Position numbers and translations under genes: made by a program. Positions 52,932-61,171 of a stretch of 64,000 nt of DNA are shown here, piece by piece. The notes below the pieces were generated by a model that was not told where the DNA came from, ran no database searches, and saw nothing but the letters and a program-made list of their open reading frames with translations. Within the stretch, counting starts at the first letter, position 1. Every line of letters begins with the position of its first letter. The stretch comes from Aeropyrum camini SY1 = JCM 12091 (GTDB taxonomy: Archaea; Thermoproteota; Thermoprotei_A; Sulfolobales; Acidilobaceae). The stretch is taken from assembly GCF_000591035.1 (NCBI RefSeq), contig NC_022521.1:62001-126000 (forward strand). Direction: 5' to 3'.

Positions 52932-53008
52932 CGACATTAGATTATAAAAATATTTCCTACTTTGTTCTATATATCTCGAAAGTTCTGCCTGTAACAATTA
53001 GTGTTTGA

Positions 53009-53020
53009 CCATATTTAAAC
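53009..53020 (+). promoter_or_regulatory. TATA region of the DtxR-type regulator gene
   Basis: CCATATTTAAAC centred near 53015 predicts transcription start near 53041. The surrounding 52945-53045 is unusually AT-rich for this genome, which suits an operator/promoter; no palindromic DtxR-box could be fixed by eye. Confidence 0.4.
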
Positions 53021-53077
53021 AATCTAAATACCATAAAATAATGAGAACTCTCGATGTGAGGGGAAGGTGCTGTATCA

Positions 53078-53605
53078 ATGGTAGAGGACGTTAGCAAGGG
53101 TGCTGCGGGCTACGGTAGAGAAGGTAGGAGATCACGGATTCTACATTACCTCATGGCAATATACATCCTAGGAGGTCTGCCAGGAGGAGAGTACGCCAAG
53201 TTCATAAAAATATCCAGACTTCTCAATGTATCTCCCTCTACAGTTAGCATAATGACGAGACGGCTACAAATGAAAGGTCTCGTAGAGCTTATCCCTAACA
53301 CGGGCGTTAGGCTCACTGAACAAGGGCTTAAGCTTCTTTCAAACTATCTCTGGAAGTCAGGCCTGCTCGAGGTCCTCCTGGCTAGAGCGGGTGTAGACAT
53401 AGACAACTGTAGGGGTATGGGTCTAAGGATGGCTGAGGGGCTCTCTGACGAGGATGCTTGGATCCTATACAAAGTCTTAGGAGAGCCTAAATACTGTCCA
53501 CATAAAAAGCCTATAATACCTCCTGATAAGATAAACTCGGAGAACGCACGCAATATAGCATTATGCTGTGGAATAACTATTTTACAAATACCCAACAAGA
53601 AATAA
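53078..53605 (+). CDS. DtxR/MntR-type metal-dependent regulator
   Basis: A 175-residue regulator. The winged helix (residues 24-90) reads YLMAIYILGGL, KISRLLNVSPSTVSIMTRRL and LVELIPNTGVRLTEQG, as in DtxR/MntR. The metal-binding and dimer domain follows with CRGMGLRMAEGLSDED and GEPKYCPHKKPIIPP, the latter matching the PxxCPHGxPIP signature. It should repress iron- or manganese-uptake genes when loaded with metal. No SH3-like third domain is present, so it is MntR-like in size. Neighbouring genes give no hint of its regulon. Confidence 0.85.
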   Translation: MVEDVSKGAAGYGREGRRSRILHYLMAIYILGGLPGGEYAKFIKISRLLNVSPSTVSIMTRRLQMKGLVELIPNTGVRLTEQGLKLLSNYLWKSGLLEVLLARAGVDIDNCRGMGLRMAEGLSDEDAWILYKVLGEPKYCPHKKPIIPPDKINSENARNIALCCGITILQIPNKK

Positions 53606-53728
53606 AGGCTTGCCTTAAACCTTCCCTTAAATCCTATTGACTGTGTCCAGGTAACGGCCTATTCTCGAACCGTCTCATAAGGGGGTTAAGCATAAATGGT
53701 ACGTGGTTTAAATAAAGGGGGAGGGGGG

Positions 53729-54409
53729 TTACTTGCCATTGCCCTCCGGAGTCCTCTCCCCCTGAGCTGCCACCTTCTCGAAGGACGGCAGGTCGGGGAA
53801 GTGCTCTTTGAGCCTCTGCTCGGCCACTATGCTGGCGTCCTTCAGTATCTTGCTCGCCTCCTCAGAGACGTAGGCGTTGTCCAGAGCTATCGGCACGTGG
53901 GCTGTCATCTGCATCATGGCGGCCTGGAGACTCTCGTCCACCTCCATGAGCTCTGTGAACACGTCTGGCATCATTCCCTTCAGGTGACCCGCAACCTGTT
54001 TCAGCGCTACTATGGCTGGGGCTAGCGTGGCGTTCACGTCTCCAAACACCATAGCTGTCTCCAGCCTCAGCCTTACCCTCTCGAGCGCGTACCTAACAGT
54101 TATTATCACTTTGGCCATCTTCCTGACTTCGGCCAGCTCGTTAGCATACATCGTGGCCTTGCTCTTGTCTCCCTCAACTAGAGAGTTGACAACTTTCTCG
54201 AACAGCATCTTATCGTAGCTCTGGAGCTTCGCAAGGCTGTAGTCTAGCTTGCTTATCTGACCCTGTATCCTGTAGACAGCCTGTATTATCTGGTTCCTTA
54301 TGGGTGGGGGTGGGCTTATGAAGTTCCTCAGCTTCTGCCCTACGGTCTCGGTTGTAGACTCCGGCGGGCTCCACTTTTTAGCCCAGCTCTCCAAGCCCAT
54401 TGGAGGCAC
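53729..54409 (-). CDS. ESCRT-III-like cell-division protein (CdvB paralogue)
   Basis: A 226-residue Snf7/ESCRT-III-fold protein. It is almost entirely helical: helix 1 and 2 (residues 38-95, RNQIIQAVYRIQGQISKLDYSLAKL and after), a charged middle, and helices 3-5 to about 205. This matches CdvB paralogues (CdvB1/B2) that polymerise at the constriction site in Sulfolobales and other crenarchaea. Residues beyond 205 are short and no winged helix of true CdvB is present. It is divergent from the CdvA-like gene, with a shared promoter region. Confidence 0.88.
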   Translation of the reverse strand: MPPMGLESWAKKWSPPESTTETVGQKLRNFISPPPPIRNQIIQAVYRIQGQISKLDYSLAKLQSYDKMLFEKVVNSLVEGDKSKATMYANELAEVRKMAKVIITVRYALERVRLRLETAMVFGDVNATLAPAIVALKQVAGHLKGMMPDVFTELMEVDESLQAAMMQMTAHVPIALDNAYVSEEASKILKDASIVAEQRLKEHFPDLPSFEKVAAQGERTPEGNGK

Positions 54410-54473
54410 CGTTGGGGCTTTAGTATGGAAACCCCCATAGAAGGGGAGGGCCTGTACTTCTAGGGCATGACCC

Positions 54474-54483
54474 GTTTTATATC
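54474..54483. promoter_or_regulatory. Shared TATA element between cdvB paralogue and cdvA
   Basis: GTTTTATATC reads as a TATA box on both strands (GATATAAAAC on the minus). Transcription would start near 54454 leftward and near 54506 rightward, giving short leaders to both genes. This arrangement suggests that the two division genes are switched on together. Confidence 0.45.
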
Positions 54484-54531
54484 CCTGAGGAGATATATCC
54501 CGTCGAGCACTGGAGTGTAGGGTGGCCTGCC

Positions 54532-55272
54532 GTGTCTATAAAGGTTGACACCTTCTACGGCGTTATAGGTAGCGAGGTTAGGGACGAGTATGAAAGGGTT
54601 GTTGGCACACTAGTCAGCTTCTCCAGCAACGTAGACGGGGAGATACAAAGCATTGAGCTTAAGATAGTGGACCGAGGTATAGAGAGGATACCTGGAGGCC
54701 GCGTCAAAATAGTTGATGGTAAGATAGTAATAGTTCCTGAGTGGAAGTACGAGGCAACCAGGGTCATAGAGGCTCTTGAAAGAGCTTACAAGAGGAGGAG
54801 GGCAGTTGAAAACATTGCCAAACAGAGCAGTATACCCTCCTCAATCGTGGAGAACATGAAGAGACAGCTGACCGAGGAGATAAAGAGGTTAAAGCTGAAG
54901 GCGGAGGAGGCGAAGACAAGGATAAAGGAGAGAATAGCAGAGATAGATGATGAAATGCTTCATATAGCAAGCGCTACTGCTAACCTGCAGATGCTCTACT
55001 TCAGCGGAGAGATAAGCGATAGAAGCTATACGAGCGGTATGAATCATCTCAGGCGGCTGAACGACTCGCTAGAAAGAGAAAAGAGCGACGCAAAAAGGGT
55101 TCTCGACAAGCTCGAGAAGACTTACGAGGCTGCTACGAACGTCCTCGAAGCGCCATCGCCTTCGAAGCCTGAAGGCCAGAAGCCCTTACAGGCTAAGGGC
55201 GCGAAGCAGGGCGAGAACAAGGTTCCCGAGAAGAAGGATGGAGAGTTAATAGTCAAGATAGAAGAAGCTTAG
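54532..55272 (+). CDS. cdvA: CdvA-like cell-division protein
   Basis: A 246-residue protein with the CdvA layout: an N-terminal PRC-barrel-like beta domain (residues 1-80, FYGVIGSEVRDEYERVVGTLVSF), a long coiled coil (80-200, KRQLTEEIKRLKLKAEEAKTRIKERI in pieces), a flexible Pro/Lys/Glu-rich linker, and a short conserved-looking C-terminus (GELIVKIEEA) that could be the E3B-type peptide binding CdvB. CdvA polymerises on DNA and membrane and recruits ESCRT-III. GTG start at 54532 with GGTGG upstream. In Sulfolobus cdvA is followed by cdvB and cdvC; here it is not, so a paralogue cannot be excluded. Confidence 0.78.
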   Translation: MSIKVDTFYGVIGSEVRDEYERVVGTLVSFSSNVDGEIQSIELKIVDRGIERIPGGRVKIVDGKIVIVPEWKYEATRVIEALERAYKRRRAVENIAKQSSIPSSIVENMKRQLTEEIKRLKLKAEEAKTRIKERIAEIDDEMLHIASATANLQMLYFSGEISDRSYTSGMNHLRRLNDSLEREKSDAKRVLDKLEKTYEAATNVLEAPSPSKPEGQKPLQAKGAKQGENKVPEKKDGELIVKIEEA

Positions 55273-55535
55273 CTATCCTGGAAAAGGTTTTGGACAGTAG
55301 GTTTTTATTTATGGGTTCGGCTAAGCAGAAGGCCTATACCCGACGTCTCTCATAGTATACAGTTTCCATATAGTTTTCCACGCATAATCGAATCGAGTCT
55401 TCCAAGACTAGAGCATTAGTTACATGGAGTTCGCCCGTTTAATCTTGCTCTAATCTAGACTTTTACCGCCACTAACTGCTAAAGCCTTTATAACCTTTAT
55501 TGTCGCTAAGACGGGTTTACCGAAGGACCAGTCAG

Positions 55536-56387
55536 TTATCCTAGGTTGAGACTCCTTCTCACTTCTCTATCTATAGCTTCACCGATCTCCGCGGCTCTCC
55601 TCGCAGCTGCCTCTACCGTTCTTATAAGGGCTGCATCAACTCCCTCGCCCTCAATGACCTTTAGACCCTCTATAGTTGTACCCGCCGGTGTAGTGACCTC
55701 ATCTCTGAGTACTGAGGGGTGGATATCGCGTCTACCTAGATGTTCGGCAGTAGCACTTAGAGTGTCAACTACAGCCTTGAAGGCGACCTCTCTTGGTAGT
55801 CCAGCCGATACACCGCCGAGTGTTAGGGAGTCTATCATGACCGCCACATACGCGGGCATGCTCCCGACGAGTGCTGTCCATACGTCCATCCACTCCTCCG
55901 GTATCCAGTAGACGCTCCCCATACACGAGAGTATAGATTCTACAAAGGAGGCTCGCTTATCCCCCGTGTACTCGGCGACTGCCGTGGTACTCCTACCTAT
56001 AAGCGCGTTTATATTTGGCATTGACCTATAGACGTAGCTTCCTCCCAGGGCTCTGTTGAGCGTAGAGAGTTTTACACCCGCGACTACACTTATAACGATC
56101 TTTTCCTCCATCACACCTCTTACCTCGTCGAGGAGGCGGGGTAGCTGATAAGGTTTTACGCTAAGTATAACTACGTCGGAAACCCTGGCTGCAAGGCGGT
56201 TATCTACAGTGGCCTCCGCGCCGAGGCGCGATATCCTCTCTATTGTCTCCCTCCTCCTGCCTGTACCGGTCACGACAGCTCCGCAGGCTAGAAGCGACCT
56301 GACGATCGCTCCGCCTATTTTCCCTACTCCAAGCACTGCTACTCTCAAACCCTTAGGTAGAGACTGGTTCTTCAACCCCACCACCAC
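55536..56387 (-). CDS. proC: Pyrroline-5-carboxylate reductase
   Basis: A 283-residue ProC, which makes proline from pyrroline-5-carboxylate with NAD(P)H. The Rossmann motif is VAVLGVGKIGGAIVRSL (residues 15-31); SVKPYQL, SMPNINALIG and the C-terminal signature RDEVTTPAGTTIEGL are all present. Arg and Gly residues of GTGRRRE after strand 2 suggest NADPH preference. No other proline genes nearby. The gap 55273-55535 behind it is AT-rich in parts with no gene visible. ATG start at 56387. Confidence 0.95.
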   Translation of the reverse strand: MVVGLKNQSLPKGLRVAVLGVGKIGGAIVRSLLACGAVVTGTGRRRETIERISRLGAEATVDNRLAARVSDVVILSVKPYQLPRLLDEVRGVMEEKIVISVVAGVKLSTLNRALGGSYVYRSMPNINALIGRSTTAVAEYTGDKRASFVESILSCMGSVYWIPEEWMDVWTALVGSMPAYVAVMIDSLTLGGVSAGLPREVAFKAVVDTLSATAEHLGRRDIHPSVLRDEVTTPAGTTIEGLKVIEGEGVDAALIRTVEAAARRAAEIGEAIDREVRRSLNLG

Positions 56388-56462
56388 AGCTACTCCATGC
56401 CTGGTCTTTAGAGCCTCAAAAATATGATATTAGGCTGTGTTGGGTAGCTATAACTAAATCCG

Positions 56463-57020
56463 GTGGTCCCCTACTTGGAAGATGGCCTGACCTTTCTGCT
56501 TTTGCCCGTCGGCTTCCAAGCGGACAACCTAACTAGGCTTGCGAGGAGAGCGAGTGAAAACACGCCAGTACCTTCGGTCTGGCTCGTCTCCACCGATCCC
56601 TTGGAACCGCCTGTAGAGGCTTACGACTGGGAGCGAATGCAGTTTAACGCTGTAAAGGTCAATGAGCATATTCACAGTATCTTGAGGGATTATACTGAGG
56701 ATGGTATCCTGGTAATAGGTATTGTTGATGCAGACGGGTATGTGGACGGTTATAACTTCGTGTTCGGCCTAGCCAGTCCTAGCCTAGGTGTGGCTACCGT
56801 GTTCACTTTTAGACTGAAAACTGGGGATAGTGGTGTCTACGAGGAGAGGCTGCTTAAAGAGGTGCTACACGAGGCAGGCCATCTTCTCGGTCTCGGCCAC
56901 TGCAGCGATAGGAAGTGTGTTATGAGCTTCAGCAGGAGTGTGGAGGAGGTCGATGGCAAAACGCCCCACTTCTGCAGCTCATGTAGAGCAAAGCTCTTAA
57001 GTAGGTATGGAGGCCTCTAG
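56463..57020 (+). CDS. amzA: Archaemetzincin metalloprotease
   Basis: A 185-residue archaemetzincin. The extended zinc motif is LHEAGHLLGLGHCSDRKCVMSFS (about residues 138-160, given here in part as HEAGHLLGLGH), followed by CSSCRAKL; the four cysteines of the C(x4)C...CxxC set form the family's second zinc site. The SxVEEVD segment between is also conserved. Substrate unknown; human and archaeal members have aminopeptidase-like or weak proteolytic activity. GTG start at 56463, divergent from proC. Confidence 0.93.
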   Translation: MVPYLEDGLTFLLLPVGFQADNLTRLARRASENTPVPSVWLVSTDPLEPPVEAYDWERMQFNAVKVNEHIHSILRDYTEDGILVIGIVDADGYVDGYNFVFGLASPSLGVATVFTFRLKTGDSGVYEERLLKEVLHEAGHLLGLGHCSDRKCVMSFSRSVEEVDGKTPHFCSSCRAKLLSRYGGL

Positions 57021-57023
57021 TAA

Positions 57024-57458
57024 CTATATGTCCACAACGAACTGGACCTTCCAGCATCCCTCCTCCTTCTTTATCTCCATGTCGGCGTAAGTCATGGCTT
57101 TCACAATCGTCCTGTGCTCGTGCCTAGAGGGGTCAAACTCCTCGCCCCAAGCGGACGCCTCAATCTTGCACGAGTCTTCCCCACAGTCAATCTTGCAAAC
57201 TCTGAAGAGGCCGAAAACCAGTCCTTCAGAGTCTGTGTAGGCTATGAGGTTCTCGACAAATCTATATAGCAGGTTCTCTAGGTCGATGCCCTCCGTACTG
57301 GCTTCTACCCTCAGCTTTGGAGAGACCCGGGAGGTGTCGGTGATAACCTCGTACACACCTTGGGCTGCGTTCTCGAAAGCCTCCTCAAGCGTCCTTCCAT
57401 AGGCAACTACAAGCACATCGGCGGTATGCTCCTCATGCCTCCACCCGGCGCACTTCAC
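57024..57458 (-). CDS. Archease
   Basis: A 144-residue archease, cofactor that speeds and broadens the RtcB tRNA/RNA ligase. It shows HEEHTADVLVVAYGRTLEEAFENAA near the start and the C-terminal DPSRHEHRTIVKAMTYADMEI with its conserved Asp, His and Lys. I choose the GTG at 57458 because GGTGG lies about eight bases upstream and this gives the usual family length; an ATG at 57548 would add 30 atypical residues and run into the endonuclease III gene. rtcB is not in the window. It converges with amzA, three bases apart. Confidence 0.88.
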   Translation of the reverse strand: MKCAGWRHEEHTADVLVVAYGRTLEEAFENAAQGVYEVITDTSRVSPKLRVEASTEGIDLENLLYRFVENLIAYTDSEGLVFGLFRVCKIDCGEDSCKIEASAWGEEFDPSRHEHRTIVKAMTYADMEIKKEEGCWKVQFVVDI

Positions 57459-57531
57459 TTCGACGCCACCCTCTAAATCAGTATTAATAGCCTGTGAGGC
57501 TAAAGAGCTGAAGATTGGTGTACCGAGGGGT

Positions 57532-58221
57532 TTGGGAAGGCGCTCCATAAGAGAAAGGATAAGCGGTGAAGAGCTGTTAAGGCTCCTCCGCAGATCCCTC
57601 AGGGTTGATTGGAGGGAGTACGTTGCTCTCGTGGCCTACGAGCTTGACGGCAACCCATTCGCTGTACTCGCCGCCATAATATTGAGTCAGAACACCAGCG
57701 ACAAGAACAGTATAAGGGCTTATGAGAGGCTCCGCCGCACTATAGGAGTTACACCCGAGGCTATTCTAAGGGCTAGCTACAACGATCTAGTCGAGACTAT
57801 AAGGGAGGCGGGCCTGCCTAGGCAGAAGGCCTCTGCTCTCAAGGCTCTCGCCGAGGCTGTTATCGAATGGGGAGGGGAAAAGTATCTTCTCGAGGCGCCT
57901 CCAGGAGAGTTGAGGGAAAGGCTAATGTCTATACGGGGCATAGGGCCTAAGACTGCAGACGTTTTCCTGAGCCTAGTGAGGAAGGCGCCAGGCGTTTTCG
58001 CGGTAGATACTCACGCAGCCAGAATAGCGAGGAGGTGGGGCTTGGTAGGTGAGAAAGCTGGGTATGATGAGGTCTCCCGGGCACTCTACAGCTACTTCGG
58101 CCCGGATAATAGCGAGGAAGCCCACAGACTTATCATAGCCCTTGGCAGAACCTACTGTAAAGCCAGGAAGCCGAGGTGCAGAGAATGCCCGCTGAGGAGC
58201 GTGTGCCCGAGTGCCCAATAG
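57532..58221 (+). CDS. nth: Endonuclease III (Nth-family DNA glycosylase/AP lyase)
   Basis: A 229-residue base-excision repair enzyme. The helix-hairpin-helix is SIRGIGPKTADVFLSL, the catalytic Asp lies in FAVDTHAARIARRWGL, and the [4Fe-4S] site is CKARKPRCRECPLRSVC (C-x6-C-x2-C-x5-C). The lysine that defines bifunctional lyases is in IRGIGPKTAD. It removes oxidised pyrimidines and cuts the strand. TTG start at 57532. The next gene overlaps its end by 37 bases. Confidence 0.94.
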   Translation: MGRRSIRERISGEELLRLLRRSLRVDWREYVALVAYELDGNPFAVLAAIILSQNTSDKNSIRAYERLRRTIGVTPEAILRASYNDLVETIREAGLPRQKASALKALAEAVIEWGGEKYLLEAPPGELRERLMSIRGIGPKTADVFLSLVRKAPGVFAVDTHAARIARRWGLVGEKAGYDEVSRALYSYFGPDNSEEAHRLIIALGRTYCKARKPRCRECPLRSVCPSAQ

Positions 58222-58742
58222 CCCTGGTTGTAGCGCAACCTAGGAGGCATGCGTGGGCTGTTGAGGAGGCTTGGGACCTGGCTGTCAGCATAGACGCGGA
58301 GACTTCTAGAGTTTTAGAGACGGGCTATCCTGGCGTCATACTCATATACTCATCCAGGGCTACTCCACTAGATGTTGCTAGAAGGGCTGTAGCTGTGGAG
58401 CTTGGTTTTATACAGAGACTAGTACCTGCAGTCATCTGCAGGAAGATAAGGGGGTCTAGCGAAGCCTATGACGTTGTAAAGGCTGCTCTCCTGATGCTCC
58501 CTCCAGGGACGAGAGAGGTTCTTTTCATATCATCGCTTAGGGGCTCTAGCAAGGGGTTTATTGATGTGACGAGAATTAGAGGGATAATGGAGGCTGCGGG
58601 TGTTAAGCTGGTTAGGAGGGGTGCCCGGGGGGTTGTCGATGTTGAAGGGGTAGACGACATACTCATAGCGTCGGCCGGTATTATTAGGAGGTGTGGTCTT
58701 CGCTGTACACTCGTCCACCCTGTACGCTACGACGTTAAATAG
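58185..58742 (+). CDS. THUMP-like domain protein
   Basis: About 185 residues from ATG 58185, which has GGTG eight bases upstream. The central and C-terminal part (LGFIQRLVPAVICRKI, then TREVLFISSLRGSSKGF and VEGVDDILIASAGIIRRCG) looks like the second half of a THUMP RNA-binding domain, as in Tan1-type tRNA acetylation adaptors, but no catalytic domain follows. This is recognition by pattern, not certainty. It overlaps nth by 37 bases and is therefore probably co-translated. Confidence 0.5.
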   Translation: MPAEERVPECPIALVVAQPRRHAWAVEEAWDLAVSIDAETSRVLETGYPGVILIYSSRATPLDVARRAVAVELGFIQRLVPAVICRKIRGSSEAYDVVKAALLMLPPGTREVLFISSLRGSSKGFIDVTRIRGIMEAAGVKLVRRGARGVVDVEGVDDILIASAGIIRRCGLRCTLVHPVRYDVK

Positions 58743-58801
58743 TATTATTCCGAATACTTTCGCAGTGGTAGGGAAGGCTATTCTTTGGGTGTGCGAAAGT
58801 G
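58741..58801 (+). promoter_or_regulatory. Inverted repeats over the orc start codon
   Basis: ACTTTCGCA (58756-58764) and TGCGAAAGT (58792-58800) form a perfect 9-base inverted repeat with a 27-base spacer; the right arm runs into the GTG start (58799). A second, overlapping pair, AGTATT (58741-58746) and AATACT (58753-58758), lies just upstream. They could be an operator, an origin-binding element or an RNA hairpin masking the start codon. Confidence 0.45.
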
Positions 58802-60031
58802 CTCAGGCACGGTCTTTTCAAGGATAGAAGGGTGTTCGACGAGAACTATATTCCCCCAGAGCTCAGGGTCCGTCGAGAAGAGGCTGAGGCGCTGGCTAGG
58901 ATATACCTCAACAGGCTCGTCTCGGGAGCCGGATTATCTGATGTGAATATGATCTACGGCAGCATAGGTAGGGTTGGTATAGGAAAGACCACTCTGGCGA
59001 AATTTACCGCCAAACGCGTTTCTGAAGCGGCAGGTAAGGAGGGATTAACGGTTAAACAGGCGTATGTAAACGCCTTCAACGCGCCTAACCTTTACACGAT
59101 ACTCAGCCTCATAGTAAGGCAGACGGGCTATCCCATACAGGTGAGGGGTGCCCCGGCGCTGGACATTCTCAAGGCGCTAGTAGATAATCTATATGTAGAG
59201 AATCACTATCTCCTAGTCATACTGGACGAGTTCCAAAGCATGCTCAGCAGCCCACGGATAGCCTCAGAGGACCTCTACACTTTGCTCAGAGTCCACGAGG
59301 AAATACCCTCGAGAGACGGGGTGAACAGGATAGGCTTCCTGCTTGTAGCCAGCGATGTAAGGGCCCTAAGCTATATGAGGGAGAAGATACCGCAGGTCGA
59401 GTCTCAGATCGGCTTCAAACTACACCTACCCGCCTACAAGTCGCGGGAGCTCTACACTATATTGGAGCAGAGGGCTGAGCTAGGGCTTAGAGACACGGTA
59501 TGGGAGCCGAAGCATCTAGAGCTGATAAGCGATGTTTACGGCGAGGATAAGGGTGGGGATGGTAGCGCGAGAAGGGCTATAGTGGCGTTGAAGATGGCGT
59601 GCGAAATGGCTGAGGCCATGGGGAGAGACGGTCTAAGCGATGACCTGGTGAGAAAGGCGGTCTCGGAGAATGAGGCAGCCAGCATACAAACCCACGAGCT
59701 CGAGGCTCTCAGCATACACGAGCTTATAATACTCAGGCTTGTCGCGGGAGCGGCGCTGGAGGGTATGGAATGGATAAACGCTGGACTCCTGAGGCAGCGC
59801 TATGAGGATGCCTCCCTTTCAATCTACAATGTAAAGCCGAGGGGCTATACCCAGTATCATATATATCTTAAGCACCTAACCTCCCTGGGCCTCATAGACG
59901 CCAAGCCTTCCGGTAGGGGGATGAGGGGTAGGACAACTCTCTTCAGGCTGGCACCCCATCTTCCAGCAGATAGGCTTATAGAGGTTGTGGACAGCATTAT
60001 ACAGGCTAAACTGGCCTCGGGCTTCGAATAG
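58799..60031 (+). CDS. orc2: Orc1/Cdc6-family replication initiator (ORC2-like)
   Basis: A 410-residue AAA+ initiator. Walker A is GRVGIGKTTLAK (57-68), Walker B VILDEFQSM near residue 141, sensor 1 LVASDVRAL, and sensor 2 GSARRAIVALKMA near 265; the C-terminal winged helix spans about 310-400 (YNVKPRGYTQYHIYLKHLTSLGLIDA). It closely matches my memory of A. pernix ORC2, whose crystal structure is known. It binds origin DNA and loads MCM. ORB-like origin repeats could not be seen by eye next to it. GTG start lying inside an inverted repeat. Confidence 0.93.
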   Translation: MLRHGLFKDRRVFDENYIPPELRVRREEAEALARIYLNRLVSGAGLSDVNMIYGSIGRVGIGKTTLAKFTAKRVSEAAGKEGLTVKQAYVNAFNAPNLYTILSLIVRQTGYPIQVRGAPALDILKALVDNLYVENHYLLVILDEFQSMLSSPRIASEDLYTLLRVHEEIPSRDGVNRIGFLLVASDVRALSYMREKIPQVESQIGFKLHLPAYKSRELYTILEQRAELGLRDTVWEPKHLELISDVYGEDKGGDGSARRAIVALKMACEMAEAMGRDGLSDDLVRKAVSENEAASIQTHELEALSIHELIILRLVAGAALEGMEWINAGLLRQRYEDASLSIYNVKPRGYTQYHIYLKHLTSLGLIDAKPSGRGMRGRTTLFRLAPHLPADRLIEVVDSIIQAKLASGFE

Positions 60032-60056
60032 CCCCCTCGCCTCGGGTGGTCTGGCC

Positions 60057-60323
60057 ATGGTTAAGCTAGAGGATATCATATCCAGCCGGGGAAAGCTCAA
60101 AATACTTAAAGTACTGTTCAGAAGAGGGCAGGCCAATGTAACTATGATAGTTAGGGAGACGGGCCTCCACCACAGGCTTGTCTCCAAGCATATAGAGGAG
60201 TTGAAGGCTGCAAACATAGTAGGGGAACGTCGCTACGGCCGCCTCAGGATAATATATATAAATTATGGAGAGCCTAAGGCGAGGATTCTTAGGGACATAA
60301 TTAGGAGCCTCGATATTTCTTAA
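60057..60323 (+). CDS. Small winged-helix DNA-binding protein
   Basis: An 88-residue winged-helix protein from ATG 60057 (GGTGG eight bases upstream): KLKILKVLFRRGQANVTMIVRETGLHHRLVSKHIEELKAANIV in pieces, then a wing RRYGRLRIIYIN. The fold is ArsR/MarR-like, with no metal-binding cysteines. It follows orc by 25 bases on the same strand, so it is probably co-transcribed and may regulate orc or act at an origin (inference). Its end overlaps the convergent TrmB gene by 23 bases. Confidence 0.8.
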   Translation: MVKLEDIISSRGKLKILKVLFRRGQANVTMIVRETGLHHRLVSKHIEELKAANIVGERRYGRLRIIYINYGEPKARILRDIIRSLDIS

Positions 60324-61062
60324 CCGCTCTTCTAATCGTATCGACTAGAAGACCCACATAGTCCTCGTCACTTACAGCCACCCCTTTCATCCCAGTAGTA
60401 CCTCCTGGGAACAAGAAGATCGCACGGCCAGAGGTGACTATGGAATCGGGGAGCGGGAGTTCTAGCCTGACGAGCTCGACGTCCTCAACGCCCACCTTGA
60501 AGTCTAGGCCCTCTGATGGGTTGGAGACGAGTATTACAGTTTCTTTACCAAGCTTAACGGCCTCGGAAGCAACAGCCTCCACTACGCTACTATGCTCGTA
60601 GAGAACATGGATTATAGTTATGTAGACGAAACCGCTATCCCGCAGAGCATCCACAGCGAGGCTTATCGCCTGATATGGGCTGTCTAGGTAGAGAGGCTCG
60701 GAAGCTCTCTCCCTAGAGGCAACCTCCCTCTCAAGCAGCTCAGCAGCCTCTATGACTTTCAGCGCTCTGCTCCTAGACTCCTCTTCTATCCTAGCTATCT
60801 CTGCAACGGCGGCCGCCCTGGGAGGAACGTACCTGTACCATCCTTCGCTAGAGGGTACTGCGAGGCCCTTAGACTCGAGGACACGTATAACATCATACAC
60901 TCTCGGCAGGGGTACACCACTCATGGCACTGGCTTCTTTAGGAGAAGAGGCTCCCTTAAGTAGTGCGAGATATATTTTTGCCTCATAGGCGGTTAACCTG
61001 AAGCTCCTCTGGAGCAGGGAAACCAGGTCCTCCTCGCTCTTTCCCCCCAAGCCTTTGCACAC
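60301..61062 (-). CDS. TrmB-family transcriptional regulator
   Basis: A 253-residue regulator. The N-terminal winged helix has the TrmB pattern FRLTAYEAKIYLALLKG, SSPKEASAMSGVPLPRVYDVIRVLESKGLA (given in parts) and RYVPPRAA. A short coiled coil (residues 85-115) follows, then a regulatory domain with a phospholipase D-like or sugar-sensing core (IIHVLYEHSSVVEAVASEA). Archaeal TrmB proteins control sugar uptake and metabolism; no sugar genes are adjacent. The protein is shorter than full TrmB, lacking the C-terminal sugar-binding domain. Confidence 0.82.
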   Translation of the reverse strand: MCKGLGGKSEEDLVSLLQRSFRLTAYEAKIYLALLKGASSPKEASAMSGVPLPRVYDVIRVLESKGLAVPSSEGWYRYVPPRAAAVAEIARIEEESRSRALKVIEAAELLEREVASRERASEPLYLDSPYQAISLAVDALRDSGFVYITIIHVLYEHSSVVEAVASEAVKLGKETVILVSNPSEGLDFKVGVEDVELVRLELPLPDSIVTSGRAIFLFPGGTTGMKGVAVSDEDYVGLLVDTIRRAVKKYRGS

Positions 61063-61171
61063 CTACCTCAAACATTGGATATTGTCGACGGCTCTACAGC
61101 TCTCGAGAGACCTCCCACCACGTATACAGGTTTCCTCCCGGGAGACTAATAAGGAGGCTGTGGGGAGGGGA

